DNA of 64,000 bases from Phlyctochytrium arcticum (taxonomy: Eukaryota; Chytridiomycota; Chytridiomycetes; Chytridiales; Chytridiaceae): positions 124,001-188,000 of the forward strand of contig JAHLKI010000031.1 in assembly GCA_025602905.1 (NCBI GenBank). The letters run 5' to 3'. Below the pieces are notes generated by a model. That model saw only the letters and a list, made by a program, of their open reading frames with translations, was not told the origin of the DNA and did no database searches. This document shows positions 36,361 through 48,785 of this stretch, piece after piece. The position numbers were made by a program, and so were the translations under genes. Each line of letters begins with the position of its first letter. Position 1 is the stretch's first letter.

Positions 36361-37578
36361 ATGAGTGACATTGCGGATCGAATTGCGGCCGCTCGAAAAG
36401 AAGCCGAATCTCTCAAGGAACGAATTAAGCAAAAGAAGGATGCCCTCGCCGATACAACGCGTAAGTTGACGTCTTTTCCACACTATCCAGCAATATGCTG
36501 ATTACGTATCGTAATTTTCTGCAGTCAAGGCGGTCGCTGCTGAGCTCGACCACCTTCCCCGGATAGTCATGAAAGTCCGCCGTACTTTGAAGGGTCATTT
36601 GGCCAAGATCTACGCCATGCACTGGGCATCCGACAAGCGACATTTAGTCAGTGCCTCTCAAGACGGTAAACTGATTGTCTGGGATGCTTACACCACCAAC
36701 AAAGTACACGCCATCCCGCTGCGCTCGTCTTGGGTTATGACTTGTGCTTATGCCCCGTCCAGCAATTACGTTGCATGCGGTGGTCTTGATAACATCTGCT
36801 CCATCTATAACCTGAAAACAAAAGAAGGGCCAGTCAAGGTTGCGCGCGAGCTCAGTGCTCACACTGGATACCTGTCGTGCTGCCGATTTATCAGTGATCG
36901 TCAGATCCTGACAAGTTCCGGCGACATGTCTTGCATGCTTTGGGATATTGATGCTGGCATGAAGACCCTCGAATTTACCGATCACACAGGAGATGTCATG
37001 TCCCTGTCTTTGTCTCCGGACAAGAACATTTTCGTCTCTGGTGCTTGCGATGCGACGGCCAAAGTGTGGGATATTCGAACTGGTCGATGTGTGCAAACAT
37101 TTACAGGCCATGAATCTGACATCAACGCGGTGCAGTAAGTATTAACAAGCGACGTATGCATTTCTTCCTGCCCTTAGTGACGATTTTTTTCAGGTTTTTC
37201 CCCAACGGTGATGCATTCGGAACCGGTTCCGATGATGCTTCTTGCCGCCTGTTCGACTTGCGCGCAGATCGCGAACTCAACCAGTACACACACGACAACA
37301 TCCTGTGTGGAATCACATCAGTTGCTTTTTCTATCTCTGGGCGACTGTTATTTGCTGGTTACGATGATTTCAACTGCAATGTCTGGGATACCCTGAAGGG
37401 AGAGCGTGTTGGAGTGCTGGCAGCCCACGAGAACCGCGTCTCTTGCCTCGGAGTCTCCTCTGACGGCATGGCGCTTTGCACAGGCAGTTGGGACAGTTTG
37501 CTTAAGGTATGTGCTTTCAGTTGTTGTTGTATTACTAGAGCTGTTTTGCTAACTGTGTCAAATTAGGTCTGGGCTTAG
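36361..37578 (+). CDS. Heterotrimeric G-protein beta subunit
   Basis: Four exons (36361-36460, 36525-37134, 37194-37506, 37567-37578) give 344 residues, the canonical G-beta length. An N-terminal coiled coil ([25 protein letters not shown]) pairs with G-gamma. Seven WD40 blades follow, for example [22 protein letters not shown] and [22 protein letters not shown]. The final exon encodes only Val-Trp-Ala plus stop and supplies the closing VWx of blade seven. It should couple receptors to effectors at the plasma membrane, perhaps in zoospore or pheromone-like sensing. The start is the first Met and matches other fungal G-beta proteins. Confidence 0.96.
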
Positions 37579-38569
37579 ATATACTATTTGGCCAAGAGTT
37601 CCGTTTTCTTGTGAAGGCCCATCTACAGGCTCTATCAAGAACTCGGGTTTTTTGTCTCAGTCAAATTCTTAACAAAATTATAAAAATTAAAAAAAGCGCC
37701 CAAATCACATCCGAAAACCTTATCCCAACTACAACTACCACCACAACCAAAGAAAAGATATCCTAGACCTCCGAAAAGAGAGAGAGAGAGAGAAGAGCCA
37801 AAATTATTTTGTAACGTATCGTGTTACTCAACGCTACACCCCCCCTTTGTTTCCTACTTCCTTCCTTTATTCCGCCGGAACATTCGGTATTCTCTCAGGG
37901 CAAGTTCACAAGCTGGGGGACTTTTTTGGTGCAGCTTCATTGATCGGCTTAGAGGCCGCTTTTTGGAGGATGGAAAATCGGAAAAACAATTCTGTCTTTT
38001 CCTACCAAATGTCTCTTTTGTTTGGGCATTTTGCCCCTGATTGATTCCCGCTTTTTGTTACTTTCCCCACCTCAATAACATCTTCTTTACTAGCGTGATT
38101 CTTTCCCCCTCTTCTTTGGCCTAATGACGGAAGGCCGTTGTTTTGTTAAATTCGTTGCGTCCTTGTGTTCTTTCCGAGTGGTTTGTCCTTTCCTCTTTTG
38201 TCTTGCCTGAATTTTTTTTGTAGAGACTTAATGCAATATCCTTTATCATTTTACTTTGATTTGGATCTCCAATTTTTGAATGTCATCCTACGAGTTGTTT
38301 GTAAAACACGTGCGGAATGAGCGGACCTTTGGAAATTCCAAAGTTCGCAAATCAAATCCTGGCCAAGGACTAGTTTCGCGTCGTCATTAGAGTCATCTTT
38401 TGGATTTCCTATTAGACCCGCCCCCCAGAACTGCCATAAGGACGGCACAACCGACTTATAGCTGCCTTCCTATCAGTTACCCGCGCCGGAACTGCCCCAA
38501 CCCCGCCATCTGGCAAACTCATTACCACATTCAACCACTCCCAAACTTTCACAAAGACGATTCCATAAA
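37579..38569. other. Intergenic region with an AG microsatellite
   Basis: About 1 kb between the G-beta stop and the V-ATPase proteolipid start. It contains an (AG)8 run at 37777-37792 and long T-rich tracts near 38040-38220. No supported gene was found; the ORF at 37847-38044 has no recognisable content. Confidence 0.5.
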
Positions 38570-39268
38570 ATGTCAGCAACCGAAGCCTGCCCAGTGTATG
38601 CCCCCTTCTTTGGATTTGGCGGTGCTGCATCGGCCATGATTTTATCTGCGATGGGTGCCGCGTTCGGGACTGCCAAGGCTGGAATTGGAATTGCGGGAGT
38701 TGGGACCTTTCGTCCTGATTTGTGAGTATTCAGCCAGATTTGATTAGTTGAGAGGTTGGCAGTGGACGTCGGGGGTATGCAATTGAGCCCCCGGGAGATC
38801 TGATACTGCGGCTCAGACTGATCATTTTGTATATTGGACATTTATGCTAACGCATCTAATGTCTCCTTGTAGGATGATGAAGGCACTTATTCCAGTGGTC
38901 ATGGCCGGTATGTTTTCTACAGTTATATTCCTCTAGCGAAAATACTAAGACTTCTACAAATTATAGGTATCATTGCGGTGTACGGTCTCGTAGTCTCTGT
39001 TCTCGTATCGAATGACATGTCGCCAGACAAGGACTATTCCCTATTTGCCGGATTCGTTCACCTCGCCGCGGGACTTTCAACAGGCTTTGCCGGGCTCGCT
39101 GGCGGATACGCGATTGGAATTGTTGGGGATGCGTGTGTGCGGGGTTATCTCTATCAACCGAGACTGTTTGTGGGGATGGTCCTGATTTTGATTTTCGCCG
39201 AGGTGTTGGGACTGTATGGGCTGATTGTTAGTTTAATTTTGAATACCAAGGCGACGAGCGATTGTTGA
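38570..39268 (+). CDS. VMA3: V-type ATPase proteolipid subunit c
   Basis: Three exons (38570-38721, 38873-38907, 38967-39268) give 162 residues. Four transmembrane helices are visible. Helix 1 holds [26 protein letters not shown]. Helix 4 contains the proton-carrying Glu in [18 protein letters not shown]. The loops match the subunit c (Vma3) type, for example [19 protein letters not shown]. The c-ring drives proton pumping into vacuoles, contractile vacuoles and endosomes. Exon 2 has only 35 nt. The Vma11 (c') paralogue is possible but less likely, since the N-terminus is short and Vma3-like. Confidence 0.93.
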
Positions 39269-39468
39269 GAGAACGGGAGGAGCGGCGGTTCCCGTTGTTT
39301 ATTTGTACGATAACCTTTACGTCTGTATTGCTTGACAACAAAAGTTACTCATTTTCATCACTTTATCCAACTCGTGAAACTATGCACAAATGTCTAAACA
39401 ATATAAGAGATCCCGGTTGACGCGTAATAAAAGGTAGTGGGCTATATGGTATTAAACCTCCTACACTA

Positions 39469-40525
39469 TCATTGATAAGCAGGAGGAGCTTCCTGCGGAA
39501 CCGGCGGTGCAGTGCTAGTAGAAGGCGTTGCACCTATGGCGGGAGAATCCAGATCAATGAGTGGTGCATCGGATGATATTGATGCTTGTTCTGACAGAAG
39601 TGGTGGAGGAGCACCGGGTGTAGAGAAAGAAGGTGGTAATGGAATTGGCAAGGCGGTTTGTGAGGAGGGGCCGCCTCCCCGAGACGGACCACTAGAGGAC
39701 GCAGCATCCGAACTCGGTCCATCAGAAGAATAAAGAGGAAGAGCTTCTTCATGCGGCAGTGTTTCTCCGGTCAACCGGGACCGAAGCTGCATAAACATGC
39801 TTGAAAACTCGAAACCGCCGCCTGACTTGAATGTAAGCTTGAGATGTCCAACTGCCGAAAGACCGCCATTGGGTACGGGCTCTACGGTAGCTTCATATCG
39901 ATTCGAATCAAACCACGGCTGGTAAAGTTGACCTTGCCTAAAAGTTGCTTGAGTGTTACTACGTATCTCAATGAATCTGCGCAGCACCTGGTGAAACCCG
40001 GTCACCACCGTCTTAAAAAGACACTCATTGCGGATATCGCACAGCCGCTTGTCTATGACTATATGCAAGGACAAATGTCTTGCAAGATGGCTTGCCCGCC
40101 TTTCTCCACTTCCCAATCAGCCCCCCCTTCCATTAGAGCATGCGAAACGTACTTGAGATTTTCCAGTGGTACATTCATGTTTTTGAAGAAATCGAGTTTG
40201 ATGTTGGCAATGTAAATAACTCTCCGATTTGCTGCAAAGCGATCCCACATTAGCGATGTTCATCAAGTAACACACCGCAGTTCAAGATATCTTACTTAGG
40301 TAGAGTGTACCCTTTTGGACATAAAAGTTTTGACCGCTTCCCGGATATCCACTTGGGGGGATGGGGCGTTAGGAGGTGTTCTCCGGGACAGAGTTGTATA
40401 ACGAGAGTCACTTACTTTCCGCTCTCATACTCCAAAGCAACACCACTCTGGTTCAGAAATGCCTTTTCGCCAGTGATGAAAATGGGAGATCCGTCCTGAT
40501 CAAGCTGCGCACCGTTCAGAGCCAT
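39469..40525 (-). CDS. WBP2-like GRAM-domain protein with a C-terminal PPxY motif
   Basis: Four exons (40525-40416, 40351-40296, 40231-40153, 39937-39469) give 237 residues. The N-terminal GRAM/PH-like domain has MALNGAQLDQDGSPIF, FYVQKGTLYLSNRRVIYIA and NVPLENLK, then QLYQPWFDSNRYEATVEPV and LKLTFKSGGGFEFSSMF. The order is as in human WBP2 and WBP2NL. The second half is Pro/Ser-rich and ends in PPAYQ, a PPxY ligand for WW domains such as those of Rsp5/NEDD4 ligases or YAP-type proteins. It is divergent from RPF2, with 239 bp between start codons. The last intron (215 nt) is long for this window. Confidence 0.85.
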
Positions 40526-40764
40526 TTCTCGGGTATGTCTATATCAAGTTTCTGGGTTGCTGGTTTTGTTGCAATTGCAATGCTTTGGTCCGCTCATTCA
40601 ACGAAACTCGAAACTCGAAACTTGGAGCATGACAAACGTCGCACAAATGACTCAAAAATCACCTGACTTGGATTTCAACATGTTTTTGGCAACTTTGCCA
40701 GAGATTTTTGCAAACCGGAAGTTCTTATAGCAATTCCTTTTAAGAAGATTCGATACAGCTGAAG
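40526..40764. promoter_or_regulatory. Shared intergenic region of divergent WBP2-like and RPF2 genes
   Basis: The 239 bp between start codons at 40525 (minus) and 40765 (plus) must contain both leaders and promoters. No particular element is claimed. Confidence 0.4.
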
Positions 40765-41862
40765 ATGTTGCGAACAGTGTAAGGTCCCATGTGCAGTGCA
40801 TTAGAGGCTTTCCTAACACTCTTTGGTCGAGCAGAAAAGCAAGGACGGCCGCCGGCAAGCGAGCGCTGAAGAAGCGGGAACCCCAAACCGTTGAAGGGGC
40901 CAAACCAGCAGTGTTTATGAAGGGAACAAACACCAGTCAGTTGGTCACCTCCGTCATGAAGGATTTGGTAGGTCTTGGGCGTAAGCGACATTCTTGAGAG
41001 CAAACCACTGATCGAATTATGATTGTCAGTACTCGCTTAAACGTCCCGATGGTGTCATGTTTTCCAAACGTAACGAGATCCGCCCTTTCGAAGATCCTCG
41101 CCCTCTCGAATTTTTCTCGCAAAAGAATGATGCAGCCCTGTTTGTCATTGCCACCCACAGCAAAAAGCGACCACACAACTTGACATTCTGCCGAATGTTT
41201 GATTATCAATTGTTGGACATGATTGAGTTGGGAGTCGAGGCTGGCGTCCCAATGGATACTTTTAAATCTACGAAATCAGCCATCGGACATCGGCCACTAA
41301 TCCTCTTTTCGGGAGATGCGTGGGATACAACGGACGAGCTTCGAACTTTGAAATCCATCTTGTTGGATATGTACCGTGGTGCAAGCAGCATTGACTTGAT
41401 CAACCTTGCTGGACTAGAGCACGCAATCTGCGTTACGGCTGAGAGTGCCCAAAGAGTGCATTTCCGGGCTTACACCATCCAATTGAAGAAAAGTGGAACG
41501 AAACTGCCTCGAGTCGAGTTGGAGGAAATGGGACCATCATGTGTTCTGGCCGTCCGTCGCTCACGAACGGCAAATGCGGATGCCTGGAAGGCCGCCACCA
41601 GGGTACCCAAGGAGTTGAAGGTATATATGACTTTCAGCCATGGAGTGTGTCATTGCCATACTCATCTCTTTCTTTCCAGGTCAAGAAGGTCAAGAACATT
41701 GATCACAGCGAGATGGGCGAACAGTTGGGCCGAATCCACATGGAGAAGCAAGACTTGGGCAAGTTGCAAACCCGAAAGATGAAGGGTCTGAAGCGAGGTG
41801 CCGATGAGGACGATGATGAGGAGGATAACAAGAGGTTACGTGAGAGTAGTGATGATGAATAG
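40765..41862 (+). CDS. RPF2: Ribosome production factor 2 (Brix-domain protein)
   Basis: Four exons (40765-40778, 40835-40967, 41030-41620, 41680-41862) give 306 residues. A 14-nt first exon yields MLRTVKARTAAGKRALKKRE, close to the classical Rpf2 start. The Brix domain follows: SKRNEIRPFEDPRPLEFFSQ, THSKKRPHNLTFCRMFDYQ, DMIELGVE and LDMYRGASSIDLINLAGLEHA. The tail is Lys/Asp/Glu-rich with a run of acidic residues. Rpf2 with Rrs1 recruits the 5S RNP into pre-60S particles in the nucleolus. It converges with ZNHIT3, 74 bp between stops. Confidence 0.95.
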
Positions 41863-41936
41863 ATATTTAATGTCGTTTTTTTCCTTATGTACATTATTGC
41901 TGTTATTTGAATTAAATTAAGTGTTGATTATTTAAA

Positions 41937-42584
41937 TTATGGATGGGTCGCTTCTGGCAATGTCTTCTTTCGTTCGACGGTATCGACAATAAGATCTTTG
42001 AGTTCTTGAAATCCAGGCGCATACATCATCGCCTTGTCATAGACTTCCTCTGGGTTCTGCGCAGAGTTGATCTCGTGGAGTACTCGTTGCAACTCTGGAT
42101 GTGAAATCAATTCTCGCAAATCTTCATTATCGGCTGCAAGGTCAAAGGTCAGTTGACGATCAAAAAGGGATGCCAATCACTCCCGTAGTTTACCCAGTTG
42201 AGAAAGTTGGGCTTCTGTAAGCGGATCCGGCTTGACATTCCCTGCACTCGATGGTGGCAGAACTATTGGAGGAGCTGGGGAAATACCAAATGAATATTTT
42301 GGCATATACAAAAGCACTGCTTGATCTACCTTTCACCACCTTGGCGGTACATGGCGTTTCTAGATTTCAATCAGCCAACAGTCATTACTTTGAGAACGAT
42401 ATACCGAATGATACCTTTATGTTTTTTATAGCAACCCAGCGAGCAACTGTGGGAAAAGTTAGATATGGAACCACACAATTGACCGAATATGAGCTTACTA
42501 TGGCACTTCGCATATAGAGCACTTATATTTTGCGAGTTCCTTCTGACATATAAAGCAATCCACTTTCCGTTTCAACACCGACAT
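41937..42584 (-). CDS. Zinc finger HIT-domain protein (ZNHIT3 / Hit1-like)
   Basis: Five exons (42584-42499, 42446-42415, 42359-42330, 42274-42194, 42133-41937) give 141 residues. The HIT zinc finger is built from C-x2-C, C-x2-C, C-x3-C and H/C ligands across exons 1-3: DCFICQKELAKYKCSICEVP, then YCSLGCYKKHK, then ETPCTA. The second domain contains ELISHPELQRVLHEI and an APGFQELKDLIVDTV segment, matching the ZNHIT3 C-terminus. ZNHIT3/Hit1 helps assemble box C/D snoRNPs with the R2TP system. Start codons of this gene and the DEAH helicase lie 61 bp apart on opposite strands. Confidence 0.88.
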
Positions 42585-42645
42585 TTGTTCTGTGTTGTGC
42601 AGAGTTTCTTTGCACAAATTTCACCTAAAAGTTTTTGAAAACGTT
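42585..42645. promoter_or_regulatory. 61-bp bidirectional promoter between ZNHIT3 and the DEAH helicase
   Basis: This is one of the shortest divergent gaps in the window. Both transcription starts must overlap or lie within coding sequence of the partner, so the two RNA-processing genes are likely co-regulated. Confidence 0.5.
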
Positions 42646-45441
42646 ATGGTTCGAGCTGTTTGCGCAGCGTTCAGGTTTTGCAAGAACTTTGCTCATGACA
42701 GTGGAAGATCGTCGGAACAACAGCAACTGTCAGCCCTAATGAGTAGGAGAGCATCAAGGCATGACCTGGCTGCTGCACGGAAAGAGCTTCCTATCTACAC
42801 ATACCGGGACGAACTTGTGGAAGCAATTCAAAACTACCAATGTTTGATCGTAGTTGGTGATACAGGTGATGCTTCCTTCATGTACTACGAATTATTGAAA
42901 AGACTTCTGACTCTAAATTTGCCTTAGGTAGTGGTAAAACTACCCAGCTGCCACAATACATCCTTGAGTCTTTACCTGCGTTCAAGAGTATATGTATAAC
43001 CCAACCTCGCCGGATTGCGGCTATATCATCAGCTCGGCGTGTCGCCGAGGAACGAGGAAGCCGCTTGGGCCAGGAAGTCGGCTACTCCATTCGTTTCGAG
43101 CGTTCAGCCTCAAATAGCACAAAGCTTCTGTATGTCACTGACGGCACACTCCTTCGGACTGTGGCAACCGATCCTACCATCAAAGAGTATGATATGGTCA
43201 TGTTGGATGAGGCCCACGAGCGATCTTTGGAGACAGATGTTTTGTTTGGATTGTTACGCCGAGCATGTCGATTGCGTCCAGAGCTGAAAGTCGTCGTTAT
43301 GAGCGCCACTCTTGATATCGAAAAGTTTAGCGAATTTTTCGGGGACGCCCCAGTTTTCTCAATCCCAGGACGTATGTACGCGGTCGACATTATGTGGCAA
43401 AAGAAGATGAAGTTGGGAACAGCCAAGGCTACTTTTGTGCGTCGTTCTGTCGATACTGTCCTCCATATACACAAGAATGAGGAACCAGGTGATGTGTGAG
43501 TTAGCCGCCAGATAACTAGAAGTTTTAGGTGCTAATGTAACCTTCCTCAGCTTGATATTCTTGACTGGTCAGCAGGAGATTGAGATGACCACGCGGCTTC
43601 TCATGGAGGCTCATGAGGAACTCGATTACGGCGAGGTTCGCCATCGAAATACCGTCAAAGACATGGTCATCTATCCAATCTACTCCGCCCTGGAAACATT
43701 GGAACAACGATCGATATTCGACTCACCGCCCGAAGGAGTTCGCAAAATTGTGATAGCAACAAATATTGCCCAAACCAGTGTTACCATTCCTGGTATTCGG
43801 TAAGTGGCAAGAGTATCTCATCAAGATCCACCAGCTGATATATTTGCACTTTCTAGATACGTTGTGGACTCTGGGTTCGTCAAACAAAAGATGTATGATC
43901 CACGGACTGGCGTCGATGCACTTATTGTTGTGCCGATTAGCCAGGCTGCTGCCACACAGCGTGCGGGGCGTGCCGGGCGTACTGCGTCCGGCAAAGTTTA
44001 CCGACTGTATTCTCGAGAAGCCTTCGAGGATATGGAACCAGCCACGGTGCCTGAAATACAGCGCAGCTCTCTTATTGGGACCGTGCTTGCTCTAAAGAAA
44101 ATGGGTATTGACGACATCATGAACTTTGAGTTTATCGACCCACCAGATCCCGAGCTGGTTATCGGGGCCACTAAGCAGCTTTTTCTACTTGGGGCAGTAG
44201 ATGAACACGGGCATCTAACATCGCTGGGGCGACAAATGTCTGAATTCCCCATTTCGCCTTACTTATCCCGGGTTCTCATATCCGCTGCCATTGACTTCAA
44301 CTGCTCCTACGAAGTCTTGATAATAACGTCTATGTTATCCGTCGAAGAAATCTTCTCTACCCCGCGCTCCAAGAAAAAGCAGGAGGCTGCCGAACAGCTC
44401 CGGTCTAGGTTCAATGATCCGAGTGGAGATCATTTGGGGCTGTTACGAATCTATCAGGAATGGCGCGACTTTGATTACTCTAAAGACTGGGCATACGACA
44501 TGTATATTCACTACCGTGCATTAAGTGCAGCCCGGAAGGTGAAAGACCAGCTTTCGGAAATTATGGAAAGGCTGGGGCTTCCCATCACCAGTTGTGAGTC
44601 CCGCGACAATGCAGATCAGCCGCGAAAGCGCGCTCGACGGCAACCAGTGGAAGAAGATTCGCGGTGGCCACCAGCTCGTGAACGGAATGTTGACAAGCAA
44701 GCTGTACTCCGATCGTTTTGTACCGCATTTTACGTGCACACGGCCAAACGCCATCCTCAGCGTTCACACTACTATCCTTATGTCGCCTCCATAAACAACT
44801 CACTACAGGTCACCAACCAAAGGGCACAAGACAGCAATCAAGGTTCAGGTTCACAGCATCTAATGGCATTATGTTTACATCCCCAATCCTCACTGTCAGC
44901 CGACGATGCCAAAACCGCTGAATGGGTCATTTACAACGATGTGCAGTACGTGAACCGGGCTACCATGCGAATATGTAGCCGAGTCAAATTCGAGTGGGTT
45001 GATGTGCTTTTGGGCAGACTGAAACTTGTGGATGAGGAAAAGTTGGCTGGACGAGTTCCAAATGCTGATGGCAGCCATATGGGTGACCGTCGCCCATCGA
45101 TACTAGAATTGGCAACGGAGGACGAACCTGGGTTTTCGAACCAGAACAGCGATACCGAGGGTACGCCAAAGGTAGAGAAACCCGAATTCGAACTGGTCCA
45201 TGAGGTGATTGATGAGATGCACGGTGGAGAGCACGCAATCGGGGAGGATATTGGCAGCAGTAAGATCGCGGACCCGAAATCAGACAATCATCATCCATCC
45301 ACACATCCTGCATCCACCGACGCCGCTGGTCTAATCACAATGCCCACGCACGCGCCTCACCCATCGGATCACGTCGCCGATCGTGAAAACATGGTATCTG
45401 CTGCGCGGGAGCGGTACTTGAAACGTAAAGGCCGCCGGTAG
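42646..45441 (+). CDS. DEAH-box RNA helicase (DHX8/16/40-like)
   Basis: Four exons (42646-42865, 42928-43495, 43551-43799, 43857-45441) give 873 residues. Motif I is GDTGSGKTTQLPQYI, split by intron 1. Others are ITQPRRIAA (Ia), VTDGTLLRT, MLDEAHERS (DEAH, motif II), VVVMSATLD (motif III), IFLTGQQEIE, ATNIAQTSVTIPGI (V) and QRAGRAGRTASGKVYRLYS (VI). The HA2/ratchet and OB regions follow (LSVEEIFSTPRSKKK; FCTAFYVHTAKRHPQRSHYY). The N-terminus is short, lacking S1 or G-patch domains, and the C-terminal 180 residues are acidic and low-complexity. Substrate specificity (spliceosome or ribosome) cannot be decided. A few exon-4 substitutions relative to Prp2/Prp22 make DHX40-type equally possible. 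Confidence 0.9.
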
Positions 45442-45487
45442 CTGCTTTCGAGAATAAATTATTGTAGAAATTGTAAATATGCCTAGT

Positions 45488-48400
45488 CTAAGCTTTCTCC
45501 CGGCCCACAATGCCATTCAAGACAAGGCCGACAATCTTCTCATTCTTGGTATCTGATCCGTCATGAATTGCACTTACAGACGCAAACGTAATCGAGATCT
45601 GACTTCTGTTAGTCCATTCTTGCAAAGCTACATACCGTAGTAATTAGTCTCGTATTTATTCATCGAATGTAGAAGGCAGCCCGTACCTTTAGATAACGAT
45701 GTGGGGTCAACTAGCTCAGTGCAAAAAATGCGCAGTGCCAATGGTTGCCACTTCCCTGATTGCTGTGAGACTGCGCTAACCAATAGCTCTTGGACAGCAA
45801 TCGGAAGCAAATCTTCTCTTGACTTCATATGATGATCTGAGGAGAACCTTAAAAATTGGTTGGCAAACGGGGCAGAGCCATGTATCCTTTACCTGTGACA
45901 CCCACAGTGCCTATTATGCATCCAACTGTACCACGCGTCCAACTTTTCCACGAATTCGTGTATATGTCACCATTCGGACAATCTACATTTCCCGTGAGTG
46001 GGAAGTACTGGTAACATGACTGTTTACGTACTGCTTTTCAATACGGACCCGCTCGGCGGTCTCTCGTCCTCATCACTGTCATCATCATCGTTACTAGAGG
46101 CTTGAGGTGTTTGACATGTCACGGCCCACTCGATCATTGCATCCCGCGGTAGTCTCGGGACTGTTACGTAGAGTATTGGCACCTAAAGTACAGGAATCAG
46201 GATACCAATCTCATTATCCGAATCCAAAGACCATGACTTACCCCGGACGAGCATTGCAGTGCCCACTTCTGACGGGCGGTGTCCACGTACTCTTTTGACG
46301 AGATGTAGCACACGCAACCAGCCGTATCGTCCTTCAAAGAAGTATTTACCGCCGACAGGACACGGTTTAGGCTGCGCAAAGATAAGGTCGTTTCGGCGAT
46401 GAGAGAGGGGGGAGTGGGGAGTGCCATAGATTCTGGGATAAGGCCGATTTGTCCAGCGACGTAGACATGATCATTCGTCTATATTACATCCATTTAGAGG
46501 ACTTGCTTTGATCACAACGAAGAGGCATGTCCGTACCTTGCAAGCCTGACTATAAGGCCTTGAGGAGAAGATTAAATTGCCAGATTCCTGTGGGTATAAA
46601 GGCCGGGAACTCACCCGATATTGGCAGGACTATAGAGAGCATCATGAGAGCGAGCAAGATACTGAGATTGGCAATATAACTCACGCCCAATACGATATGC
46701 TTTGTACGTGCAAGTTTTCCTTTCTGATCATCTTGTTCGACGGGCAGTACCCTGTACAATCGATCTGAACCAAAATGGTTGCCGGTAAGTTGACCTCAAC
46801 TGTAACTCTACAATAAAATTCTCAATCGTGTCTCGTCGAGAAGCACACTAATGATATGGCAAACCTTGCAGGTGGATTCAACCCGAAATATGCTTTGTAC
46901 GCGTCATTGAGAAGGCCGAAAGCAGATAAGTCGTTGACGTAAACTGTCGTGAGAGAAACATCCGCCCATGTCAAGTCTGCCTTTTTCAGTTGTGCTGCAA
47001 AATGAAGATTATTAAAGAGAAGTAGAGCAATAGCACAAAAAGTCCATACATTCTATGTAATCAAGGACGTGATTGGTTTGGGACTGGATCGTACTTGATG
47101 GCGAAGAAGCGCGAACACCGCTAATGGCAAAATGTCCCGATTTCAAGACTGGTCGTGGCGGGACTGATATGGTCTGTGGGATGCATAGCTTGCGGGCTGC
47201 CGAGGAAGTATCCATACCATATAGTGATTCAACAGGTTTGAGTGGGGACAACAGATTTGTGCTGTGTTGCTCATTCATTGGAGATGATTGAATTCGATTT
47301 TCCCCCAAAGCATCCTCCACCCCGCAATCTCGGGTCAAGATTTGCTTGATTTCAGCAGTGATTCCGACTTCGTTGGCCGGCTTGTCTTCCAGATGCGCTC
47401 GCTTCAGTCGCGAATAAGCTACCACAGCGATAGCGTCGTCCGAGTGGATCACAGTCTCTAACTCATCACTGAAGGTCTTTTAGGTACTGCTAATCCAAGT
47501 ATTTCGAGCTAAGCTTACATTACGAGACGGCGCTTGAATAGAGGACAGTCCAAAGTAAGTGACTCGAATTCACCACCTTCGCCGCATATATGAGCGTCAT
47601 ATCGCTCATTCTGTGTGGGGCACGGCACATTTGAAGTCCAGCATCACAAGTAGATTGCATGAGTCCACCTTACCATCGTTATGAGATGTGGATACATTTC
47701 GCTCAGAGATTTGCCCAGATGTGATGCTTTCAAACCTAACGTGAACAGATTTGGAGTCAGTTTTGTTTGTTGGAGGCATGTAGCTTTCCACGCGATTACC
47801 CATTGCAGCGACTTTGATCAGAATGGCATGCAGGCCTGATTCAATCATCTCAGACATGAGAGTGCGCTGATCACGTTGCCAGAGGTAGGCCAGGGACGTC
47901 AAGTTCAGGCGAGAACAGCTGCAAATCACGGTTAGAAGAACCACGCAGAGATCATGGTGAATTGAAACATGATGGTACTTACACATTCTCCACTCTTACT
48001 CGCTGATAATTTGACAGAATGGCACCAGTCGCTACGGCTTCCACCTCAGGCATGGCAGTCTATACGATGTCATGAGCTTTGACTATAAACAAATGAGTTC
48101 CAGAAAGATACCTTGACTTGGGCCAATAAAGCATACAAATCCTCCACCTCGTCTTCTGAACTCTGCGTGTAGTCTGAGCCTTGCGAGACAGCAGATCCCT
48201 GGATCTCACGACGAAAGAGAGGAAGATCCATGCAGCCCTTGTAGAAATCTATGGCATCATGTCCAACTGTTTGGTACATATAGCTATCCAATTCATCTGC
48301 AGATTTGATGAAGTTCGCTTTTCAAGATAGAAGTACCCGAGGCATACCTTTCCCAGTACTCGCGGCCGGCTTGAGGTTGGCGAGTGCTACAATTTCATGT

Positions 48401-48527
48401 CCATTTGCCACACAATGCATCATATTGAAGCAACTGTCCTTGCCCCCACTAGCTCAAACTTTATTAGAACCTCATAGATACCCAAGAGGGCGGCAGCTTC
48501 TTACCTTATCAGAGCCACTACCTTCAT
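45488..48527 (-). CDS. DPH6: Diphthine-ammonia ligase with RidA-like C-terminal domains (DPH6)
   Basis: A long multi-exon gene from the Met at 48527 (first exon 23 nt, MKVVALI) to a stop at 45488. The Alpha_ANH-like ATP-binding domain opens SGGKDSCFNMMHCVANGHE, then DELDSYMYQTVGHDAI, YALLAQVK, EVEAVATGAILSNYQRVRVE, LNLTSLAYLWQRDQ and HICGEGGEFESLTLDCPLF. Downstream exons carry features of the RidA/YjgF-like repeats attached to fungal Dph6, including VPPRPVLKSGHFAISG and the ALPTPPSLIAETTLSLRSL region. Dph6 amidates diphthine on eEF2. The last exon gives ISITFASVSAIH and ends VGREKA. Exon borders in the RidA half were not all resolved, so the length is uncertain. Confidence 0.88.
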
Positions 48528-48785
48528 CGTTACAACTTGCTCTGATCCTGGCCGTGAGCATCGAAAGATCGAGGCACCGTGCATGGCGTTGCACTGTATT
48601 CGAGTTTCACAATATAAAGGGTTTCTCTGATATATACAAAAGGCAGTTTGACTGTTACTTTGACACAACTGAGACGTAGGGATAGATGTACGGAAGTATA
48701 CTTGCGGAGATGTTGAACTTCGCGTGGAACAATGAATAAAAACAAATAAGACTATGACCACCTGGCCAACTAAAGAATCCGATGA

